This document shows positions 8,199 to 15,937 of a DNA stretch of 64,000 nucleotides, one piece after another. The notes below the pieces were generated by a model, which saw nothing but the letters and a program-made list of their open reading frames with translations, did not search any database and had not been told where the DNA came from. Position 1 is the first letter of the stretch. Each line of letters begins with the position of its first letter. The stretch is taken from the NCBI RefSeq assembly GCF_027947595.1, contig NZ_CP116257.1:3286001-3350000 (forward strand). The letters run 5' to 3'. The position numbers were made by a program, and so were the translations under genes. The DNA comes from Streptomyces lienomycini (GTDB taxonomy: Bacteria > Actinomycetota > Actinomycetes > Streptomycetales > Streptomycetaceae).

Positions 8199-9407
8199 TC
8201 ACTGCCCGTCGGGCTCTGCGGACGCGGCGGGCTCGGGCACGATCTCCGCCCACAGGTTCTCCGCCTGCAGCAGCAGCGTGCCGAGGACCGCCGTGCGCGC
8301 GGCCCCCTGCCCGGCATGCTCCCGCAGCCCCTCCTGCAACCTGCGGTGCAACTCCTCCATCGTCACCTCGGTGGCCGCCTGCGGATCCGTCTCGGGCCTG
8401 ACGCCCACCAGCCTGCTCGCCTCGGCGTGGCAGGCGTCGCCGAGCAGCCGCAGCAGGCGCGCGTACAGGTCCAGCACGGGCCCTTCGGGCGGGGCAGGGG
8501 TCCGGTTCTCGTCGGCGGCCACCGCCAGGGTCCGGGTCAGCGCGGTGATGTTCCCGGTGACCCGGCTCCACCGCTGGTCCTCGTCCTCCGGCGGCAGGGC
8601 GGTGGGCGGGCGGTGCAGCCTGCGCAGCGTGCGCGAGGTCAGGCGCAGACTCTCCCGGCTCCAGGAGCGGGCCGACTCCAGGGCCTCCAGCCTGCGCTGG
8701 AGGCGCGCGGCGTCGCTCGACCAGGCGGCGGCGCTCTGCGCGTCCCACTCGGTCTCCCGCAGGTCGGCGGCCACGGAGTGCAGGAGGTCGCCCGACTCCC
8801 GGGCCAGCGCCGCGAGGTTCTCCCGCACGTCCCGCAGATGGATCGGCGGCAGCACCAGGGCGTTGACCGCCACGCCGATGACCGCGCCGAGCGCCGCCTG
8901 TCCCACCCGGTGGCCGACCGCGGCGGCCGACACCGTCGTGCCGGAGGCCAGGACGAACACCGCCGTGGTGGCGGTGTAGATGCCCTGCCGCCCGAAGCGG
9001 GACCAGTTCGCCATCAGCATCAGCACCGGCAGGGACAGCGCCAGCGCCCCCGTGTTGTCCTCGGCGACCGCCTGCGCCGCCGAGGCCACCACTGCCCCGG
9101 CGCAGATCGCCGCGAACTGCTGCCCGGCCTGACGCACCGAGCTGTAGACGGTGGCCTGTACGAGGACGAGCGCCACCCAGGGCGCCATCAGCGCCATCGG
9201 ATCGTCCAGCCAGACGCCCGCCACGGCCCAGGCGATCAGGGCCGCGCCGGCGGCCTTCAGGGACTGGACGACGAGGTCGCGCTCCCGTCCCGGTCCGCGC
9301 CAGGCGGCCCGGACGGCCCGCCCGACGGCACGCGCCTCCCACCACACCGCGGCCGCGGGCCGCCGTCCCCGGAGCGCTTCCCGGAGGGTGTGTGCCCCAG
9401 CGGTCAT
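8199..9407 (-). CDS. FUSC-family membrane protein, second copy
   Basis: A 402-residue protein with the same architecture as the gene at 3000-4274. An N-terminal bundle of about five hydrophobic helices (VVQSLKAAGAALIAWAVAG, ALMAPWVALVLVQATVY, FAAICAGAVVASAAQAVA, ALGAVIGVAVNALVLPP) is followed by a long charged helical tail. Both proteins share the ALxAPW/APLTAP-LxxVQxTxY region typical of FUSC/ArAE exporters. The ATG at 9407 lacks a strong ribosome site, so the start is uncertain. Its substrate is unknown. It lies 85 bp downstream of the HAD gene and may be read from the same transcript. Confidence 0.82.
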   Translation of the reverse strand: MTAGAHTLREALRGRRPAAAVWWEARAVGRAVRAAWRGPGRERDLVVQSLKAAGAALIAWAVAGVWLDDPMALMAPWVALVLVQATVYSSVRQAGQQFAAICAGAVVASAAQAVAEDNTGALALSLPVLMLMANWSRFGRQGIYTATTAVFVLASGTTVSAAAVGHRVGQAALGAVIGVAVNALVLPPIHLRDVRENLAALARESGDLLHSVAADLRETEWDAQSAAAWSSDAARLQRRLEALESARSWSRESLRLTSRTLRRLHRPPTALPPEDEDQRWSRVTGNITALTRTLAVAADENRTPAPPEGPVLDLYARLLRLLGDACHAEASRLVGVRPETDPQAATEVTMEELHRRLQEGLREHAGQGAARTAVLGTLLLQAENLWAEIVPEPAASAEPDGQ

Positions 9408-9492
9408 GCGGTGCCGGGCGTCCGCGGGGTCGGCGGACCCGTCTCGGCGCGGGGCGCGGACCGGCGGTTCGAGCGGGGCGGGGACCGGCGCC

Positions 9493-10149
9493 TCATGCGA
9501 ACGGGCCCCGGTCCAGGGAGGCCAGCAGGTCGGCCGGATCGGCGTAGACCGTGTCCGCGCCCGCCTCCTCCAGGTCGGCGCGGGGCAGGCCGCCGCAGAG
9601 CACGCCCACGCACCGCACCCCGGCCCGGCTGCCCGCCCGCATGTCCCAGACGGTGTCGCCGACGAAGACGGCCCGCTCGGCCGGTACTCCGGCCAGTTCC
9701 AGCGCGTGCTGGACGGGTTCGGGTGCCGGTTTGCCCGCGTCGACGTCGTCGGCGCTCGCGGTGGCGGTGATCGCCTCGTCCGCGTCGATCGCCCGGCGCA
9801 GCGCGCCCAGCTCGGGGCCGCCCGCCGAGGTGGCGAGGACCACCTGCCAGCCGTCACCGGCCAGCCGCCGCAGCAGGTCCCCGGCGCCCGGCAGCGCCGG
9901 CAGCCGGTCGAAGTACTGCCCGTACAGCGCCTTGTGGGCGGCGCTCAGCTCCGCGTCCCGGTCCTTGTCCCGGTCCTCGCCCAGCAGCCGTGCGACGAGG
10001 TCGCCGGAGGGGAGGCCCACGGCGCGGTGGACGGCGTGCATCGGCACCCGGTGCCCCGCCTGCCGGAACGCCTCCCACCACGTGGTCACATGCAGGTGAT
10101 TGGTGTCGACGAGGGTTCCGTCGACGTCGAACACGGCCGCCCGTTCCAT
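9493..10149 (-). CDS. HAD superfamily hydrolase (phosphatase/phosphoglucomutase-like)
   Basis: A 218-residue haloacid-dehalogenase-type protein. Motif I is FDVDGTLVD, with the nucleophile Asp8 and acid/base Asp10. An alpha-helical cap follows (residues ~15-85), motif II is ATSAG, motif III lies around DAGKPAPEP and motif IV is FVGDTVWDM. Subclass IA caps of this kind are common in sugar-phosphate phosphatases and beta-phosphoglucomutases; the substrate is not predictable. It is the middle member of a run of minus-strand genes (PHP protein, HAD, FUSC) with gaps of 51 and 85 bp. Confidence 0.9.
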   Translation of the reverse strand: MERAAVFDVDGTLVDTNHLHVTTWWEAFRQAGHRVPMHAVHRAVGLPSGDLVARLLGEDRDKDRDAELSAAHKALYGQYFDRLPALPGAGDLLRRLAGDGWQVVLATSAGGPELGALRRAIDADEAITATASADDVDAGKPAPEPVQHALELAGVPAERAVFVGDTVWDMRAGSRAGVRCVGVLCGGLPRADLEEAGADTVYADPADLLASLDRGPFA

Positions 10150-10200
10150 GCACTGTCCCTTCCCGGTCCGCGGAGTGTGGATCGAAGAACGGGTACCACG

Positions 10201-11232
10201 TCAGCGCCGCGCCACTCCGGACGGTGTACGGCCCTCGTGCGTCCAGGCCAGCAACTCCTCCAGGGACCACGTGGTGACCACGCGCTCCGCGGGCACCCCG
10301 CACTCCTCGGCCCGCGCGCATCCGTGGATCTGCCAGTCCAGCTGGCCGGGCGCGTGCGCGTCGGTGTCGATCGAGAACAGCACGCCCGCCGCCACCGCCC
10401 GGCGCAGCAGCCGCCGCGGCGGGTCGAGCCGCTCCGGGCGGCTGTTGATCTCCACGGCCGTGCCCGACTCCGCACAGGCGGCGAAGACCTCGTCGGCGTC
10501 GAACTCCGATTCCGGCCGCCCCCGCCCGGTCAGCAGCCGGCCGGTGCAGTGCCCGAGCACGTCCGCGTGCGGGTCGCGGACGGCGGCCACCATCCGGCGG
10601 GTCATCGAGCGGGCGTCCATCCGCAGCTTGGAGTGCACGGACACGACCACGACGTCGAGCCGCTCCAGCAGCTCCGGCTCCTGGTCGAGCGAGCCGTCGT
10701 CGAGGATGTCGCACTCGATACCGGTCAGCAGCCGGAACGGCGCCCAGGTCGTGTTGAGTTCCGCCACCACGTCCAGCTGCTCGCGCAGCCGCTCGGGGGA
10801 GGGGCCGCGGGCCACGGTCAGCCGCGGCGAGTGGTCGGTCAGCGCCGCCCACGCGTGCCCGAGGGACGCCGCCGTGCGGCCCATCTCCTGGATCGGGCTG
10901 CCACCGTCGGACCAGTCCGAGTGCAGGTGGCAGTCGCCGCGCAACCGCTCCCGCAGCCCCTCGCCGCCGCGCGCCGGTGGAGCCTTGGCCTCCTCCTCCA
11001 GCTTCCCGAGGTAGCCGGGCACCTCTCCGGCCAGCGCCTCGCGCGCCACCTGCGCCGTCTTGGGTCCGACGCCCTTGAGCGACTCCAGCGAGCCGGCCCG
11101 CTCGCGCAGCTCGGCGGCCGGCAGCCCACCGAGCACTCGGGCCGCGGTGCGGAAGGCGCGCACGCGGTACGTGGGCGCCTGGGCACGCTCCAGGAGGAAC
11201 GCGATCCGTTCCAGTGCCTCGACGGGATCCAC
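10201..11232 (-). CDS. PHP domain phosphoesterase with helix-hairpin-helix (PolX C-terminal type)
   Basis: A 343-residue protein. The N-terminal ~95 residues form a helix-hairpin-helix unit (LKGVGPKTA, about residues 52-60) like the N-terminus of family X polymerases. The PHP metal-binding phosphoesterase domain follows, with DCHLHSDWSDGG, LTDHSPR, GIECDIL, VVSVHS, LGHCTGR and SIDTDAH. The polymerase domain itself is absent, so it is probably a stand-alone PHP nuclease/phosphatase. I chose GTG at 11232 because GAGGAG lies 6 nt before it; a longer GTG start at 11310 has no ribosome site. Confidence 0.88.
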   Translation of the reverse strand: MDPVEALERIAFLLERAQAPTYRVRAFRTAARVLGGLPAAELRERAGSLESLKGVGPKTAQVAREALAGEVPGYLGKLEEEAKAPPARGGEGLRERLRGDCHLHSDWSDGGSPIQEMGRTAASLGHAWAALTDHSPRLTVARGPSPERLREQLDVVAELNTTWAPFRLLTGIECDILDDGSLDQEPELLERLDVVVVSVHSKLRMDARSMTRRMVAAVRDPHADVLGHCTGRLLTGRGRPESEFDADEVFAACAESGTAVEINSRPERLDPPRRLLRRAVAAGVLFSIDTDAHAPGQLDWQIHGCARAEECGVPAERVVTTWSLEELLAWTHEGRTPSGVARR

Positions 11233-11361
11233 CGCCACCTCCTCGTCCGGTCCCCGGCCGGCCTCCTCCGGCCCGTCCAGGGTTCCCCGGTACACCGGGA
11301 GCCGCACCACGAGCCCGGCGGTTTGCCCCCGCCGTGCTCGGGAAGCGCGACGCCCCGGTCC

Positions 11362-11388
11362 TTGCCCGCGGCGGTTGCGGCCTACGCT
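11362..11388 (+). promoter_or_regulatory. Predicted promoter of a leaderless transcript
   Basis: TTGCCC (11362-11367) and TACGCT (11383-11388), 15 bp apart, place a transcription start at or within a base or two of the ATG at 11395. No Shine-Dalgarno sequence precedes that ATG. This is the typical layout of leaderless actinobacterial mRNAs. The spacing is slightly short. Confidence 0.5.
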
Positions 11389-11394
11389 CTAGGC

Positions 11395-11631
11395 ATGACC
11401 GAAATCGACAGCCCGCACATCGGCAGTCCGCGGATCATCGTGCTCCGGGTGCAGCCGGGCACGCCCCCGTTCCGGATCGTGGAGATCGACGGCCAGGTGG
11501 TCGGCGAGGCCAGGGAGGTCACCGACGTACTGGAGGCGGCCGCGGCCTTCGGCATCACGGTCCACGACCTGGACGACCCCGACGTGGTCCGCTGGGTGGG
11601 CGGGGACAAGTTCACCTGGACCCTGCACTAG
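11395..11631 (+). CDS. Small conserved hypothetical protein, probably leaderless
   Basis: A 78-residue protein with a compact alternating hydrophobic pattern. An IIVLRVQPGTPPFRIVEIDG tract suggests a beta-rich start, followed by a helix (AREVTDVLEAAAAFG) and DPDVVRWVGGDKFTW. No known domain recognised, no signal peptide. Codon use is normal for the neighbourhood. It is divergent from the PHP gene. The ATG lacks a ribosome site but lies just after a promoter-like sequence, so translation is probably leaderless. Confidence 0.75.
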   Translation: MTEIDSPHIGSPRIIVLRVQPGTPPFRIVEIDGQVVGEAREVTDVLEAAAAFGITVHDLDDPDVVRWVGGDKFTWTLH

Positions 11632-11657
11632 GACGCGCCCTGTCCCCGCCCGGCGAC

Positions 11658-12923
11658 TCAGCCGACCGTCCACTTCTGGTTGGCGCCGCCCGTGCAGGTC
11701 CAGATCTGCAGGCGGGTGCCGTTGGCCGAGTCGTTGCCGCTGACGTCGAGGCACTTGTCGGCCTGCGGGTTGACGATGTCGCGCGCGGCGGTGACGACCC
11801 ACTGCTGGGCGGCGGTGCCGTTGCAGTCCCAGAGCTGGACGACCGTGCCGTCCGCCGTGCCGGCGGCGTTCACGTCAAGGCACTTGCCGAGCGCCCGGAT
11901 CGTGCCGTCGGAGCCCACCGACCACCGCTGGGCCGCGGTGCCGTTGCAGTCGTAGAGCTGTACGGGCGTGCCGTTGGCGGTGTTCGCCGCGGCCACGTCC
12001 ACGCACTTGCCGGCCAGGCCCCGGATGGCGCCGCCGGCCGGTGAGTCGCCCGTGGTCACGGAGACGTGGTCGACGACCAGGGCCTGCGGGAAGACCGTGG
12101 AGCCGTCCGGGTCGCCCGGCCAGTAGCCGCCGACCGCCAGGTTGAGGATCAGGAAGTACGGCCTGTTGAACACCCACTGCCTGCCGCCCAGGTCGGCCGG
12201 GGTGCGCCGCTGGTAGACGGTGCCGTCCACCGACCAGGTGACCGAGTCGGGCGCCCAGTCGACGGCGAAGGTGTGGAAGGCGTCCGCGAGGGCCTGGCCG
12301 CCCGGCAGGCTGTAGCCCGCCCCGATGCCGCCGGAGCCGGAGTAGCCGGGGCCGTGCAGGGTGCCGTGCACGGTGGAGGGCTCGAAGCCGACGTTCTCCA
12401 TGATGTCGATCTCGCCCGAGTCCGGCCAGTTCACCGGCGTGCCCAGCATCCAGAACGCGGGCCACATACCCTGCCCGCGCGGCACCTTCATCCGCGCCTC
12501 GACGTGTCCGTACTGCGCCGTGAACTTCCCCGAGGTGTTGAGCCGGGCGGAGGTGTACTGGCAGGTGCCGTACCAGCACTGGTAGTTGGCCGGGTTCTCC
12601 TTGCGGGCCGTGATGACCAGGTGGCCCTGGCCGTCCAGGGCGGCGTTCTTGTTGCCGGAGGTGTAGTACTGCCGTTCGTGGTTGTTGACGTTGTCACCGG
12701 TCTCGATCTGCCACTTCGAGGAGTCGACGGCCGCACCGGCCGGGCCGTCGAAGGTGTCGGAGAAGGTCACGGCGGCGGCCGCCGAGGGCGCGGCGCCGGG
12801 GGCCCCGGCGGTCGGGGCGGCTCCCGGTTCCGCCTGGGCGGGGCCGGTCACGAGCGACGCGGCGAGCCCGGCGGACAGGGCGGCGGCGAGGAGGCATCTG
12901 CGGAGCAGGCGTGGGCGGGCCAC
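11658..12923 (-). CDS. Secreted GH16 endo-beta-1,3-glucanase with ricin-type (CBM13) domain
   Basis: A 421-residue protein. Residues 1-31 are a Sec signal peptide (RR, hydrophobic core, cleavage near AQA). Residues ~52-287 are a GH16 fold with the catalytic EIDIME motif: Glu171 nucleophile, Asp173, Glu176 acid/base. The spacing matches laminarinase-type enzymes. Residues ~297-421 form a three-repeat beta-trefoil with QxW-type repeats (GTAAQRWSV, GTAAQQWVV, GANQKWTVG), a carbohydrate-binding CBM13. It probably degrades fungal or algal beta-1,3-glucan outside the cell. The GTG start has GAAGGGAG upstream. No CebR-type box was seen before it. Confidence 0.93.
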   Translation of the reverse strand: MARPRLLRRCLLAAALSAGLAASLVTGPAQAEPGAAPTAGAPGAAPSAAAAVTFSDTFDGPAGAAVDSSKWQIETGDNVNNHERQYYTSGNKNAALDGQGHLVITARKENPANYQCWYGTCQYTSARLNTSGKFTAQYGHVEARMKVPRGQGMWPAFWMLGTPVNWPDSGEIDIMENVGFEPSTVHGTLHGPGYSGSGGIGAGYSLPGGQALADAFHTFAVDWAPDSVTWSVDGTVYQRRTPADLGGRQWVFNRPYFLILNLAVGGYWPGDPDGSTVFPQALVVDHVSVTTGDSPAGGAIRGLAGKCVDVAAANTANGTPVQLYDCNGTAAQRWSVGSDGTIRALGKCLDVNAAGTADGTVVQLWDCNGTAAQQWVVTAARDIVNPQADKCLDVSGNDSANGTRLQIWTCTGGANQKWTVG

Positions 12924-13055
12924 GGCTCTCCCTTCCGTACGGCGCCCCGCGGGGGAGCGCCGACCGAGGTGGGGGGTCGGGGGTGTGTCGCCTCTTTATT
13001 CAAGTAGTGAGATAAGGGCCGGTCAATACCTTGGTACGGACCGGATGTCCCGCCG

Positions 13056-13604
13056 TCAGGTACGCGCCCGGCGTGCGTGCACCGTACGGCTCATCCGCCG
13101 GCCGAGCAGCAGGTAACCGATCAGCGCGCCACCGGTGTTGAGGATGACGTCGTCGATGTCGAAGGCCCGCCCGGTGACCAGGGCGCCCTGCGCGAACTCC
13201 ACCAGCAGCATCACCACCGCCGTCAGCAGCAGCACCCGCAGCGGCCCGCGGGTGCGCGGGGCGACGACCGGGACGAGCACGCCGAACGGCACGCCCAGCA
13301 GGATGTTCCCGCCGACCTGCTTGACCGCGTCCCGCAGCGCGGGCTGGTCGAGATACGCCCGCAGCGAGCGGCCGGGGTGCATGTTGGTGTGCGTCAGCGC
13401 CTCCGACGCGGGGGAGGGGTGCAGGGTCAGCCGCGCCAGCACCACCGCGAACGCCACCATGAAGACGAACGCGCACGCCGTCGCCAGCAGCCGCAACGGC
13501 AGGGCGAGCACGTGCCGTTCGCGGGCCTCGGTGTCCGGTGCCTTCGCGGCGCGGGGACGCGAGCGCGAACGCAGTCCCGAAGCGGCACGAGCCATGCGAA
13601 CCAT
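13056..13604 (-). CDS. VanZ family membrane protein
   Basis: A 182-residue protein with a short basic N-terminus and about four membrane helices (LLATACAFVFMVAFAVVLA, GGNILLGVPFGVLVPVVA, LRVLLLTAVVMLLVEFAQG, AFDIDDVILNTGGALIGYLLL). The NILLGVPFG, EFAQ and DIDDVILNTGG motifs are those of VanZ-like proteins, named after a teicoplanin-resistance accessory protein. Most members have no proven role. The ATG is preceded by GGAGG. It is divergent from the antiporter operon. Confidence 0.9.
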   Translation of the reverse strand: MVRMARAASGLRSRSRPRAAKAPDTEARERHVLALPLRLLATACAFVFMVAFAVVLARLTLHPSPASEALTHTNMHPGRSLRAYLDQPALRDAVKQVGGNILLGVPFGVLVPVVAPRTRGPLRVLLLTAVVMLLVEFAQGALVTGRAFDIDDVILNTGGALIGYLLLGRRMSRTVHARRART

Positions 13605-13731
13605 GTCGGTCCTCCAGTCGTCAACTTCCCCGCGTGCTAGGGCGGTTACCCGCCGATCCGCCGAGGATGCCCGGCGACCCGGGCGGGCCGGGCGCGCTCA
13701 CCCCGCCCGCCTTCCGACCCGCGGTTTCCCC

Positions 13732-13761
13732 GCCCCCGGCCGGGGCACTCCGGCCGGGGGC
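13732..13761. other. 12-bp GC hairpin between divergent genes
   Basis: GCCCCCGGCCGG pairs with CCGGCCGGGGGC around a 6-nt loop, about 140 bp before the first antiporter gene. Both flanking genes point away from it, so it is not a normal terminator. It may be a 5'-leader structure of the antiporter mRNA or a DNA-binding palindrome. The remaining sequence between 13605 and 13902 shows nothing else clear. Confidence 0.45.
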
Positions 13762-13902
13762 GCCACCGCGCGCCGCCGTCCACCGCCGCCCGCACGGTGC
13801 TTGGATGGCGGCGAACCGGAAGGAAAACCAACAAGAGCGGCACAAGGGGCATCCGGGGCGCCAGGCGTCCGGCTCAGCCGTGGAGGGCCGTGGAGGTGGC
13901 GT

Positions 13903-14085
13903 GTGAAGGGCCGTAGGACACTCCTCGCCGTGGCCGAGGTGGCCGCCTGGTGGGTCCCGCTCGCCGCGCTCTGGCTGGTCCTCATCAGCACCGTCGACCC
14001 CCTCGAACTCGCCGTGGGCGCCGCTGCGTCGGCCGTGGCGGCGCTCGCGGCCCGGGGCGCGCGGCGGGCGGTGACCGGACGGTGA
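13903..14085 (+). CDS. Mrp/Mnh antiporter subunit E, short form
   Basis: A 60-residue membrane protein with two hydrophobic helices (VAAWWVPLAALWLVLIST, LELAVGAAASAVAALAA). Position and pattern fit the N-terminal membrane part of MrpE/MnhE, but typical MrpE is about 160 residues with a cytoplasmic domain, which is absent here. The GTG start follows GGAGGTGGC. The stop overlaps the start of the next gene (GTGA). It begins a six-gene operon on the plus strand. The short length makes the subunit name tentative. Confidence 0.6.
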   Translation: MKGRRTLLAVAEVAAWWVPLAALWLVLISTVDPLELAVGAAASAVAALAARGARRAVTGR

Positions 14086-14519
14086 ACGGCTGGATCCTCG
14101 CCGCGGCCGTCGTCCTGGCCACCGGCGTCGGAGCCACCGTGTGGGGCGTGGCGAGCGGACCGCTGCGCCGCCGCGCCGCCGCCCAGAACCTCTCCACCGC
14201 ACTGGCCTGCCCGGTCCTCCTCCTGCTCGCCCAGGGCTTCGACCGCCCCGCGTACGTCGACCTCGCCCTGGTCCTCGCCCTCCTCGGGCCCGCCGGCACA
14301 CTCGTCTTCGCCCGGCTGCTCGCCGACGAACTGGCCGACGACCCGCCGCACGCCCGGGGCCCCACCTGGACGGCCGCCGCCCTCGGCGCCGCGGTCGTGG
14401 TGGCGGTGGGCGTGGCCACCGGGCCGGGCCGCGCCCTGGTCAAGCTCCTGGTCGTCGGGGCGCTGCTGGTCGGCGGCAACCTGGTCGCCTCCCGGGCGCT
14501 CGCGGGCGGCATGCGATGA
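14082..14519 (+). CDS. Mrp/Mnh antiporter subunit F-like protein with G-like C-terminus
   Basis: A 145-residue protein. Residues ~1-90 resemble MrpF (AAQNLSTALACPVLLL then YVDLALVLALLGPAGTLVFARLL). Residues ~95-145 add two more hydrophobic helices ending in LVKLLVVGALLVGGNLVASRALA, which resembles the C-terminus of MrpG. No separate mrpG is present in the operon, so this looks like an F-G composite. It overlaps its neighbours by GTGA and ATGA, implying translational coupling. Confidence 0.65.
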   Translation: MNGWILAAAVVLATGVGATVWGVASGPLRRRAAAQNLSTALACPVLLLLAQGFDRPAYVDLALVLALLGPAGTLVFARLLADELADDPPHARGPTWTAAALGAAVVVAVGVATGPGRALVKLLVVGALLVGGNLVASRALAGGMR

Positions 14520-14788
14520 CTGAGGCCGTGATCGTCGTCGCGCTGCTGCTGGTCGCCGCGTCCGCCACGGCGGCGGTGGCGGTCCGCGACCCCGTGCGCC
14601 AGTCCCTGGTCCTGGCGGTCCTCGGAGTCGTCCTCGCCGTGCTGTTCACCGTCCTCCAGGCGCCCGACGTCGGCCTGTCGCAACTGGCGGTGGGCTCCGC
14701 CCTGACCCCGCTGCTGCTGATGCTGACGGTCCGCAAGGTGAAGCGGCGCGGACAGAGCGAGGACCGGGGCAAGGAGAACGGAACATGA
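14516..14788 (+). CDS. DUF4040 / MbhD-like antiporter subunit
   Basis: A 90-residue protein with three predicted membrane helices. The motif VLQAPDVGLSQLAVGSALTP matches the APDVALTEAAVG-type signature of DUF4040, the domain that in MrpA lies C-terminal to the NuoL-like part and in Mbh complexes is subunit MbhD. Its C-terminus is basic and soluble (VRKVKRRGQSED). It overlaps the next gene by ATGA. Confidence 0.78.
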   Translation: MTEAVIVVALLLVAASATAAVAVRDPVRQSLVLAVLGVVLAVLFTVLQAPDVGLSQLAVGSALTPLLLMLTVRKVKRRGQSEDRGKENGT

Positions 14789-15570
14789 GCCGGCGCGTGC
14801 GGCTGTGGCTGGTGGCCGCGGGCGGCGCCGGACTCGCCGCCCTCCTCGTGGCCGCCTGCCTCGGGCTGCCCCGCTTCGGCGGCGACCGGCACCCCTACGG
14901 CGACCGGGCCGTCGAGGCGTCCCTGAGCCGGCGCACCGCCAACACCGTCGCGTCCGTCACCTTCGACCAGCGGGCCTTCGACACGCTCGGCGAGATGAGC
15001 ATCCTGTTCGCGGCGGTGCTCGGCTGCGTGATCCTGCTGCGGCAGACCCGCGACGAGCACCGGGCCCGCCCCGAACCCGCCGCCGTCGCCCGGCCCGTAC
15101 GCCGCTACGCCCTGCTCGTCCTGCCCGTCGCCCTGCTGACCGGCCTCTACGTCGTCGCCCACGGCCAGGTCAGCCCCGGCGGCGGCTTCCAGGGCGGGGT
15201 GGTCGCCGCCACCGCACTGCACCTGCTGTACCTCGGCGCCGACTACCGCGCCCTCGAACGCCTCAGGCCCATCGCCCCCTACGAGGCGGGCGACGCGCTC
15301 GCCGCCTCCGCCTACCTGGTCACCGGCCTCGCCGCGCTGCTCGGCGGTTCGGCCTTCCTCGCCAACACCCTGCTCCCGTACGGCACCTTCAACACGCTGG
15401 CCTCCGCCGGCACCGTCCCCCTGCTGAACGCCGCGATCGGCATGGAGGTCGCCTGCGCGGTCGTCGTCCTGCTCGCCGGCTTCCTCGACCAGGCCGTCGA
15501 GATCGTGGACGAGGGCGAGAGCGGCGGGAACGGCGGGAGCCCCGACGACCCCGACGCGCGCGGGAAGTGA
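14785..15570 (+). CDS. mnhB: Mrp/Mnh antiporter subunit B with MbhE-like N-terminus
   Basis: A 261-residue membrane protein. The first ~95 residues (one helix, a loop with NTVASVTFDQRAFDTLGE, a second helix) correspond to the MbhE-type end of MrpA. From about residue 100 the MnhB domain follows, with the strongly conserved glycine motif HGQVSPGGGFQGGVVAA. The tail is acidic (VDEGESGGNGGSPDDPDA). Known MrpB subunits are needed for cation/proton exchange in the multi-subunit complex. Start ATG at the ATGA overlap with the DUF4040 gene. Confidence 0.85.
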   Translation: MSRRVRLWLVAAGGAGLAALLVAACLGLPRFGGDRHPYGDRAVEASLSRRTANTVASVTFDQRAFDTLGEMSILFAAVLGCVILLRQTRDEHRARPEPAAVARPVRRYALLVLPVALLTGLYVVAHGQVSPGGGFQGGVVAATALHLLYLGADYRALERLRPIAPYEAGDALAASAYLVTGLAALLGGSAFLANTLLPYGTFNTLASAGTVPLLNAAIGMEVACAVVVLLAGFLDQAVEIVDEGESGGNGGSPDDPDARGK

Positions 15571-15577
15571 GAGCGCC

Positions 15578-15937
15578 ATGACCACCCTCACGCACGTACT
15601 GCCCTACCTGGTCGCCGCCTGGATCTTCCTGGCCGGCTGCTACGGCCTGGCCACCAGCCGCGACCTGATCCACGCGGTCGGCTGCCTGTCCGTGTGCCAG
15701 GCCGCCACCTACGTCCTGCTGCTGGCCGTCGGCTACCGCGACGATGCCACCGCACCGGTGTTCTCCGACCTCGAGCCCGGATCCCGGCCGGTGGTCGACC
15801 CCGTGGTCCAGGCCCTCGCCCTCACCGACGTCGTCGTCGGCGCGACCGTCACCGCCCTCCTGCTGGCCCTGGTCGTGCAGGTCGCCAAGCGGCACGGCAC
15901 GGTCGACCCCGACGAACTGAGCGAGCTGCGCGGCTGA
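15578..15937 (+). CDS. mnhC: Mrp/Mnh antiporter subunit C (NuoK-like)
   Basis: A 119-residue protein with three helices (LVAAWIFLAGCYGLATS, LSVCQAATYVLLLAVG, ALTDVVVGATVTALLLALVVQ). This is the MrpC/NuoK arrangement, including the conserved PVVQALALTDVVVGATVTA tract that carries the membrane-embedded residues. It is in the middle of the operon, 7 bp after mnhB and sharing one base with the stop/start of mnhD. Confidence 0.9.
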   Translation: MTTLTHVLPYLVAAWIFLAGCYGLATSRDLIHAVGCLSVCQAATYVLLLAVGYRDDATAPVFSDLEPGSRPVVDPVVQALALTDVVVGATVTALLLALVVQVAKRHGTVDPDELSELRG

